This document shows positions 14,740 to 20,116 of a DNA stretch of 20,116 nucleotides, in pieces. The notes under the pieces are model-generated. The model was not told where the DNA came from. It saw nothing but the letters and a program-made list of their open reading frames with translations, and ran no database searches. Source of the DNA: an uncultured Lachnospiraceae bacterium (GTDB lineage Bacteria; Bacillota_A; Clostridia; Lachnospirales; Lachnospiraceae); assembly GCA_902795985.1 (NCBI GenBank), contig CADBNG010000018.1, forward strand, positions 1 to 20,116, written 5' to 3'. Each line of letters starts with the position of its first letter. Within the stretch, counting starts at the first letter, position 1. The position numbers and the translations under genes were made by a program.

Positions 14740-16287
14740 ATGAAAAAAGAAAAACTCATCATTATGCTGCTGCTTGTCCTTGCTCTCGTTCTTTCAGCCT
14801 GTTCGTCCGGAACAGCAAAGAGTGCGGAAGGACAGCAGGCAGCGGAAGAAAACGCAAAATCAGAAGAAAAGATTCTTCATGCAGCGGCTTCTTTTGCTTA
14901 TCCCAGTCTGGACGTGCATAAGGAGTATTACGGCTGGTATACGTCGATTTACGGCCTGTCGGAAGCGCTGTTCCGCCTCGATGAGACATCCTCAGCGGTG
15001 CCGTGCCTTGCGAAGGACGCCGTGCTGGAGGATAAAACCTGGACGATTACACTGGATGAAAAGGCTGCTTTTTCCAACGGGACAAAGCTGACGGCGGAAA
15101 TGGCGCGGCGAAATCTGGAACGGGCAGCGGAAGTGAATGAACGTTTCGCTTTCCTTGGGGAGTTTACCATTAAAGCCGCGGATGATGCGACGCTGAAAAT
15201 TACAACACCGGAGATTTATCCGACACTTAAAAACGATCTGGCCAGTCCGGAACTGGGAATGATAGATCTGGACGCGACGGAAGATTTTGATCATAACCCG
15301 GTCTGTACCGGCCCGTTTGTGATGAAGGAATTCATTCCGGAAGGGGATGTGACCGTGGCGAAAAACGATCGTTACTGGAACGGGACACCGCAGATTGACG
15401 GAGCGGTTTTCTATTACATGCAGGAGGACGATCCGAAGCTGCTGGCCATGCAGAGCGGGGAGATTGACTGTTATGACAGTGTTTCTTCCGCGGCGCTGGA
15501 GGTGTATCGAAGCGAACCGGACAAATATAACGTGGTTCAGGTTCCCGGAGCGCGGCTGCAGTTTTATATTCTGAATGAGAACCGGATGGATGATGCTGTG
15601 CGGCAGGCGGTCAACCTTACTGTAGATAAAGAGAGCATTGCTTCTTACATGAGCGGCACGGTTTCCCCGGCGGTCGGACCGTTTTCGACGGAAACGGCGT
15701 ACGGGCAGGTAACGGTACCGGCGGCAGATCCGGATAAGGCAAAGCGGCTGCTGGAACAGGATGGCTATGAAATGGGTTCGGACGGCTTTTACCGGAAAAA
15801 CGATGAAAAGCTGACACTGAATATCGCGTATTATGCGGCGCGTTCGCTGGATACGATTGCCGTGCTGATGAAAGAGGAGCTGGCGGCAGTCGGCATCGAT
15901 TCCGTCCTGACAGTAGAAGAAGACCCGGATTCCACCTATATTGCCACAGCGGACTTTGATATTGCGCTGTACTGCATGATCGCGGACAAATCGGGAGATC
16001 CTTTATACTTTATTGATTCCACCCTGGCGGACGGGGCCTATTTCAACGTTGGCGGATTTGAAGACGCGTCCTGTCAGGAAAAAATCGAACAGCTGCGTTA
16101 TGAAACGGACAGCGCGAAGCGGGCGCAGCTGGCCAACGAAATAATTCAGATCGCCATTGATGACAACGCGTTCGGTTACGTCGGCCTGTTTAATAAGACC
16201 ACTGTGCTGAAACCGGGGGTTTCCGGTTACGCGGAGCAGCTTCCGTTTGATTTTTACGGAATCAGTACGGAAACGGTTATGCCGTAA
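14740..16287 (+). CDS. Solute-binding lipoprotein, family 5 (nickel/peptide ABC importer)
   Basis: Extracellular lipid-anchored binding protein that captures the ligand and delivers it to the permeases. The N-terminus MKKEKLIIMLLLVLALVL followed by the lipobox LSAC gives a clear lipoprotein signal. The mature part follows the SBP_bac_5 pattern: a segment with GWYTSIYGLSEALF, a central NPVCTGPFVMKEF block (family consensus GtGPY), RYWNG, and the late DDAVRQAVNLTVDKE block. The 515-residue length is normal. The style, ending in LPFDFYGIS, recalls nickel-type binding proteins more than oligopeptide ones, but the ligand is not proven. ATG 14740 was chosen because GGAGG lies 8 nt upstream; an in-frame extension to 14623 would run through the terminator. 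First gene of the importer operon. Confidence 0.9.
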   Translation: MKKEKLIIMLLLVLALVLSACSSGTAKSAEGQQAAEENAKSEEKILHAAASFAYPSLDVHKEYYGWYTSIYGLSEALFRLDETSSAVPCLAKDAVLEDKTWTITLDEKAAFSNGTKLTAEMARRNLERAAEVNERFAFLGEFTIKAADDATLKITTPEIYPTLKNDLASPELGMIDLDATEDFDHNPVCTGPFVMKEFIPEGDVTVAKNDRYWNGTPQIDGAVFYYMQEDDPKLLAMQSGEIDCYDSVSSAALEVYRSEPDKYNVVQVPGARLQFYILNENRMDDAVRQAVNLTVDKESIASYMSGTVSPAVGPFSTETAYGQVTVPAADPDKAKRLLEQDGYEMGSDGFYRKNDEKLTLNIAYYAARSLDTIAVLMKEELAAVGIDSVLTVEEDPDSTYIATADFDIALYCMIADKSGDPLYFIDSTLADGAYFNVGGFEDASCQEKIEQLRYETDSAKRAQLANEIIQIAIDDNAFGYVGLFNKTTVLKPGVSGYAEQLPFDFYGISTETVMP

Positions 16288-16312
16288 CTGTTGATAAAGC
16301 GGGAATAACCAG

Positions 16313-17248
16313 ATGATCCGGAAGATGATCCTGAAAAGAATAGCCTCCCTGGCAGCGATCCTTCTGATCCTGAGCTTCCTGGTGTTCGGACTGATGGTCC
16401 TGGCGCCGGGAGATCCGGCAGAGAAACGTCTGACCTCCCATGGCGTGGCGGTGACCAATGAAATGCTTCAGGCAGAGAGGGAACGGCTGGGGCTTCTGCG
16501 TCCGTTCTTCACCCGTTACGGCGAATGGCTGGGGGGAGTCCTGCAGGGGGACTGGGGAGTTTCTTTTAAAGATGACCTTCCGGTCGCGCCGAAGCTGGCG
16601 GCGGGCTTCCGGAATACGGTACAGCTGTCGGTTATGAGCCTGATTCTGGCCCTGGCGATTTCGATACCGCTGTCGGTGATTTCCGTACGGAAAAAAGGCG
16701 GAATGGCGGACCGGCTGATCCGCGTTCTGACCTTTTTCGGGAATTCCATGCCGAATTTCCTTCTGGCGGTCCTTCTGATGTATTTGCTTTGCATCAGGCT
16801 GAACATTTTCAGTGTTGTGGCGGACGGAAGCTGGATCGGTCTGTTCCTTCCGGCGTTGTCGCTGGCCATCCCGGTTTCCAGCCGGTTTATCCGTCAGATA
16901 CGGGCTGAGCTTTTGCTGGAACTGAACCAGGACTATGTGACGGGGATGCGCGCGAGAGGCGTGAAAGAATCCTTTATTCTGTTCAGAAATGTGCTCCGGA
17001 ATTCTCTGGGACATATCCTGACGATTACCGGACTTCAGATCGGAACTCTTTTAGGCGGCAGCGTGGTGATTGAAACCATCTTCCGCTGGCCGGGCCTTGG
17101 AAAACTGGCGATGGATGCGATTACAGCCCGGGATTATCCTGTGATACTGGGATTTGTTCTCATTATGGGAACCGTTTATATGGTCATCAATCTGATCACG
17201 GACCTGAGCTGCGCCGTACTGGATCCGAGAACGCAGGAGGACGGATGA
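16313..17248 (+). CDS. ABC importer permease (NikB/DppB-type)
   Basis: First membrane subunit of the nickel/peptide-type importer. The 311-residue protein begins with a basic, then hydrophobic, segment (MIRKMILKRIASLAAILLIL) and has about six transmembrane helices. The C-terminal half has the cytoplasmic coupling region with the EAA-like MRARGVKESFILFRNVLRNS, followed by the conserved ETIFRWPGLGKLAMDAI and the RDYPVI block found in DppB/NikB proteins. Only a weak ribosome binding sequence precedes ATG 16313. It starts 25 nt after the lipoprotein gene and its stop overlaps the next permease, so it forms a heterodimer with that protein. Confidence 0.93.
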   Translation: MIRKMILKRIASLAAILLILSFLVFGLMVLAPGDPAEKRLTSHGVAVTNEMLQAERERLGLLRPFFTRYGEWLGGVLQGDWGVSFKDDLPVAPKLAAGFRNTVQLSVMSLILALAISIPLSVISVRKKGGMADRLIRVLTFFGNSMPNFLLAVLLMYLLCIRLNIFSVVADGSWIGLFLPALSLAIPVSSRFIRQIRAELLLELNQDYVTGMRARGVKESFILFRNVLRNSLGHILTITGLQIGTLLGGSVVIETIFRWPGLGKLAMDAITARDYPVILGFVLIMGTVYMVINLITDLSCAVLDPRTQEDG

Positions 17249-18117
17249 TGGCCGATATCGTAAAGAGCAAAAGAATACGGCTTCTCCCGCAGATACGAGC
17301 AGCCTCCAGAAAACAGCTGATTCTTGCCGCTGTTTTTGCCGGAGCACTGGTGGTTATCGCGCTTCTGGCGCCAAAGCTCTGCCTGCATGATCCGTATGCA
17401 ACGTCATCAGCGCTGATCCGGCAGGCGCCGTCCGCGGAGTACTGGTTCGGAACGGATGATCTCGGCCGCTGCGTTTTTTCCCGGGTTCTGATGGGGGCAA
17501 GAACAACGATAGCAGCGACGTTTTTACTGGTGGCGGTGACATTCCTGTTCGGAACGTTTTTAGGAATGATCTGCGGATGGTACGGCCGTTTTGCCGATGC
17601 CTGCCTGATGCGGATTGTGGATATCGGCCTCGCCTTTCCTCAAATGGTAGTAGCCATTGCTGTTGCCGGAATTCTGGGCGGCGGCCTGGGATCAGCCCTG
17701 ATCGCTCTGGGCGTAACCATGTGGACCGGCTTTGCCCGGCTGGCAAGAAGCCATACAAAAAGCCTGATGAAGCAGCCGTTTATCCGGGCAGCAAGGCTGT
17801 CCGGCCGCAGTGGTTTATATCTGATGGCAAAACATGTGCTGCCGAACATCCTCCCGTCGGTGCTGACGAATGCGCTGACACAGATCGGGACAACAATGAT
17901 CGGGATCTCCGGACTGTCCTTCCTGGGTCTGGGAGTTGTGCCTCCGCAGGCGGAATGGGGATCCATGATCAACAGTTCCCGGGCTTATATCCAGATTGCT
18001 CCCTGGGAAGTGCTGTTCCCGGCGGCCGCGACGGTTCTGACCATTGTCGCTTTCAATATTCTGGGAGATTGTGTGATCTCTTACCGGGAGACGCGCGCGG
18101 GAAAGGTACAGATGTAG
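17248..18117 (+). CDS. ABC importer permease (NikC/DppC-type)
   Basis: Second membrane subunit of the importer. The ~289-residue protein has the DppC-style features: an N-terminal helix, the HDPYATSS and WFGTDDLGRCVFSRVLMGARTT block with its conserved TDxxGRD-like motif (here TDDLGRC, with Cys for the usual Asp), about five further helices, and the EAA region AARLSGRSGLYLMAKHVLPNILPSV. It ends in the usual short basic tail. There are ATG codons at 17245 and 17248; AGGAGG (17235-17240) is 4 nt from the first and 7 nt from the second, so 17248 is preferred (290 residues if 17245 is used). The gene overlaps the NikB-type gene and leads directly into the ATPase genes. Confidence 0.92.
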   Translation: MADIVKSKRIRLLPQIRAASRKQLILAAVFAGALVVIALLAPKLCLHDPYATSSALIRQAPSAEYWFGTDDLGRCVFSRVLMGARTTIAATFLLVAVTFLFGTFLGMICGWYGRFADACLMRIVDIGLAFPQMVVAIAVAGILGGGLGSALIALGVTMWTGFARLARSHTKSLMKQPFIRAARLSGRSGLYLMAKHVLPNILPSVLTNALTQIGTTMIGISGLSFLGLGVVPPQAEWGSMINSSRAYIQIAPWEVLFPAAATVLTIVAFNILGDCVISYRETRAGKVQM

Positions 18118-18127
18118 GATTCCGTGA

Positions 18128-18889
18128 ATGGAAAAAAAGACGGTACTGAAAATCGAAGATCTGGCAGTGTCTTACGGAGAGCAGACGATTCTTTCCGGGA
18201 TTTCTTTTGAGCTGCGGGAAGGACAGATTCTCTGCATTGCAGGTGAGAGCGGATGCGGAAAATCCACGCTTCTGAAGGCCGTTCTCCGGTTTCCGGAGGT
18301 CTGCATTGAAAAGGGGTCCGTTTCTTTTATGGGGAATCCGATCCGCGGCAGCGGGCTTTATGCCGAACATCTGGGAACGGGAATCGGCCTGGTAAGGCAG
18401 GAACCTCTGGGAGCGTTTAATCCGATCAGGCGGTTTGACGTCCAGATTAAGGAAACACTCGCCAGCCATGGCATGGCGATGGACTGGGAACAGATTGTAT
18501 CCCTGCTGACTTCCCTGGGTCTTCCGGAACCGGAAAAAATCCTGAAAAGCTGCCCGTACGAGCTGAGCATCGGGATGAATCAGCGGATGTCGGTGGCAGC
18601 GGCCATGCTTCTTCGTCCGGTGTGCCTGCTTTGCGACGAGCCCACCAGCGCGCTGGATACCGTCAGTACAGCAGCACTTCGGGAACAGCTGAAAAAGCTG
18701 AACCGGGCTTTTAATACCGCCATTCTTCTGGTCACTCACGATTTGAGACTGGGAAAAAGACTGGCGGATCAGATGGGCATTCTGTATCAGGGAAAGCTGG
18801 TGGAATACGCAGCGACGGAAAAGATTTTTGAGAATCCGGAGCATGAGTATACCCGGTTATTGCTGGACAGCCTGAGGATGGAATCATGA
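18128..18889 (+). CDS. ABC importer ATP-binding protein (NikD/DppD-type)
   Basis: One of two ATPases that power the importer from the cytoplasmic face. Walker A is GESGCGKST (39-47), the Q-loop is LVRQEPLGAFNPIR, and the Walker B region is LLCDEPTSALD followed by the H-loop LLVTHDL. The signature is LSIGM (146-150) instead of LSGGx, so the first glycine is replaced by Ile. The C-terminal part carries the ENPEHEYTRLLLDS block typical of oligopeptide/nickel ATPases, but the long zinc/iron-sulfur C-terminal extension seen in some DppD proteins is absent (253 residues). AGGA lies 8 nt before the ATG. The stop overlaps the second ATPase gene by 4 nt. Confidence 0.92.
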   Translation: MEKKTVLKIEDLAVSYGEQTILSGISFELREGQILCIAGESGCGKSTLLKAVLRFPEVCIEKGSVSFMGNPIRGSGLYAEHLGTGIGLVRQEPLGAFNPIRRFDVQIKETLASHGMAMDWEQIVSLLTSLGLPEPEKILKSCPYELSIGMNQRMSVAAAMLLRPVCLLCDEPTSALDTVSTAALREQLKKLNRAFNTAILLVTHDLRLGKRLADQMGILYQGKLVEYAATEKIFENPEHEYTRLLLDSLRMES

Positions 18890-19629
18890 GCGAAACGGCT
18901 GTATTAATCGAAGCACGGAATATCTGTAAGAGATACAGGGGCCGGAACCGCAGCATCGAAGCGCTCTCGGACGTAAATCTGACGCTGAACAGGGGGGAAA
19001 CCCTGGGAATCGTCGGAGAGAGCGGGAGCGGGAAAAGTACACTGCTTTCCGTTCTTTGCGGACTGGAAAAACCGGACTCCGGCCGTATTCTTATTGCCGG
19101 GGAAGATGTTACCGGGGCCGGGCCGGCGGTTTTCGGAAAAAAGCTCCAGATGATTTTCCAGGACGCGAGAGGGTCTTTTGACCCGCGGCAGACGTTTCTT
19201 TCATCTATACACGAAGTAAATCCTGCGAGGGATCCGAAAGACCTGCAGGGGATTTTATTGAAAACCGGTTTAACGGAGGAGCTTCTGCAGCGCCATCCCG
19301 GAGAATTATCGGTGGGCCAGTGTCAGAGAATGTCGATTGCGAGGGCGCTCTATTCCGGAGCTGAAATCCTGCTGTGCGATGAGATCACCAGCGCGCTGGA
19401 CGTGTCGACGCAGAAAAGAGTCATCCTGCTTTTGAAAGAACTGAAAAAAGCCGAGGAGCTGTCCCTTGTGTTTGTAACCCATGATATTGTTATTGCCCGG
19501 GCATTCTGCGACCGGATTATGGTATTCCGAAGCGGATGCTGTGTGGAGGAAGGACCGGCCGGCCGGATCTTTGAGAAACCGGAGCATGAATATACGCGAT
19601 GCCTGATTGAGAATGCGGAGATCGGGTAA
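18886..19629 (+). CDS. ABC importer ATP-binding protein (NikE/DppF-type)
   Basis: Second ATPase of the importer, expected to pair with the preceding ATPase as a heterodimer. Walker A is GESGSGKST (44-52), the Q-loop block is MIFQDARGSFDPRQT, the signature is LSVGQ (141-145), Walker B is LLCDEITSALDVSTQ and the H-loop is FVTHDI. The first glycine of the signature is Val, matching the Ile in its partner. The protein ends with EKPEHEYTRCLIE, and at 247 residues it is a minimal DppF-type ATPase. The ATG overlaps the upstream stop (ATGA), which favours equal production of the two ATPases. The methyltransferase gene begins 40 nt downstream. Confidence 0.93.
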   Translation: MSETAVLIEARNICKRYRGRNRSIEALSDVNLTLNRGETLGIVGESGSGKSTLLSVLCGLEKPDSGRILIAGEDVTGAGPAVFGKKLQMIFQDARGSFDPRQTFLSSIHEVNPARDPKDLQGILLKTGLTEELLQRHPGELSVGQCQRMSIARALYSGAEILLCDEITSALDVSTQKRVILLLKELKKAEELSLVFVTHDIVIARAFCDRIMVFRSGCCVEEGPAGRIFEKPEHEYTRCLIENAEIG

Positions 19630-19668
19630 AGAGAAACTGACGACACTGTATTTGCAAAGAGGTGAAAG

Positions 19669-20116
19669 ATGCCGCTTCAAATGACTGATGATATTATCCA
19701 TTACTGGACGGGAAGAGCCGAAAGCTATTCCGGCCTGAACCGGGAGGAACTGAAAGAGAAAAAGGATGATCTCTGGCTGTCCGCCATGATGGATGCCTTC
19801 CCGGAAAAGGGAAAGGGAGACGTACGTATTCTGGATATCGGCTGCGGTCCGGGGTATTTTTCCATTATACTGGCCCGGGCGGGGTTTCGTCCGGATGCGG
19901 CGGACTGTACGCCGGAGATGCTGAAGCAGGCCCGGCAGAACGCGGGCCCGCTGGCGGACCGCATCCGTTTTCATGAAATGAATGCCGATCATCTGGAATT
20001 TGAGGACAATACCTTTGACGTTGTTCTCAGCCGGAATCTCACCTGGAATCTGGAAGATCCCTGCGTATGTTATTCTGAGTGGAAGAGAGTGCTGCGTCCC
20101 GGCGGAAAAGTACTTA
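19669..20116 (+). CDS. Class I SAM-dependent methyltransferase, 3'-truncated by window edge
   Basis: Predicted methyltransferase acting on a small molecule; the substrate is unknown. The first 149 codons are in the window and remain open to the end. Motif I LDIGCGPGYFS (about 54-64) binds SAM, an acidic/aromatic stretch AADCTPEML follows, and the later NTFDVVLSRNLTWNL and WKRVLRPGGKV blocks are the motif IV and post-motif regions of the Methyltransf_11 type. The N-terminus IIHYWTGRAESYS is typical of methyltransferases that accompany nickel/peptide-type importers in Clostridia, a point from recall. AAGAGGTG precedes ATG 19669 by 4-5 nt. The short 39-nt gap and shared direction put it in the importer operon. 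Confidence 0.88.
   Translation, partial: MPLQMTDDIIHYWTGRAESYSGLNREELKEKKDDLWLSAMMDAFPEKGKGDVRILDIGCGPGYFSIILARAGFRPDAADCTPEMLKQARQNAGPLADRIRFHEMNADHLEFEDNTFDVVLSRNLTWNLEDPCVCYSEWKRVLRPGGKVL

Noticed and set aside
18053..18844. Minus-strand open frame of 263 codons opposite the first importer ATPase
   Set aside because: Antisense shadow of a gene with intact Walker motifs; composition is His/Gln/Arg-rich without domain signal.

Overview
The window looks like a chromosomal segment of a mid-GC Bacillota bacterium, most likely a gut- or rumen-type Clostridia (Lachnospiraceae-like). Supporting signs are AGGAGG-type ribosome binding sites, sigma-A style promoters, dense co-directional operons with 1-4 nt overlaps, and the gene families present. 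The taxonomic placement is inference from gene content and style; no rRNA or marker phylogeny is available here. No tRNA, rRNA, CRISPR array, prophage or transposase gene was seen.

Layout. (1) 2-4201, plus strand: 3'-part of guaA (GMP synthase), a PfkB sugar kinase overlapping it by 4 nt, the tRNA methyltransferase trmO, and a D-2-hydroxyacid dehydrogenase. (2) 4201-4321: a tandem 54-nt palindromic repeat that probably acts as a two-way terminator facing the convergent PIN-like gene (4328-5257, minus). (3) 5258-6919: a divergent promoter region, a YgjP-type metallopeptidase whose promoter places +1 on its ATG (predicted leaderless), and pgeF. (4) 7054-8433: a membrane-anchored L,D-transpeptidase, then a nested palindrome (8455-8597), then a convergent sodium:neurotransmitter symporter (8604-9992, minus). 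(5) 10207-14455, plus: an AlkZ-related protein with an EVE-like C-terminal domain, a nucleoside phosphorylase overlapping it by 4 nt, and an ABC exporter half-molecule fused in frame to a GNAT acetyltransferase. (6) 14495-20116, plus: a strong promoter, a ~210-nt structured leader with an intrinsic terminator and a visible competing pairing (riboswitch-like), then a complete five-gene nickel/peptide-type ABC importer (lipoprotein, two permeases, two ATPases) and a class I SAM methyltransferase cut by the window end.

How the genes work together. Region 6 is the clearest functional unit: uptake of a small ligand (metal-chelate or peptide) under RNA-level control, with a methyltransferase that may modify the ligand or a metallophore. 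Region 5 couples a possible DNA-base-processing protein to a nucleoside phosphorylase. Regions 1-4 are mostly housekeeping (purine synthesis, tRNA modification, cell-wall editing).

The best candidates for something not described before are the leader RNA at 14529-14739, the ABC-GNAT fusion, the AlkZ/EVE protein with its phosphorylase partner, and a family of palindromic repeats that occupies both convergent gene junctions in the window.
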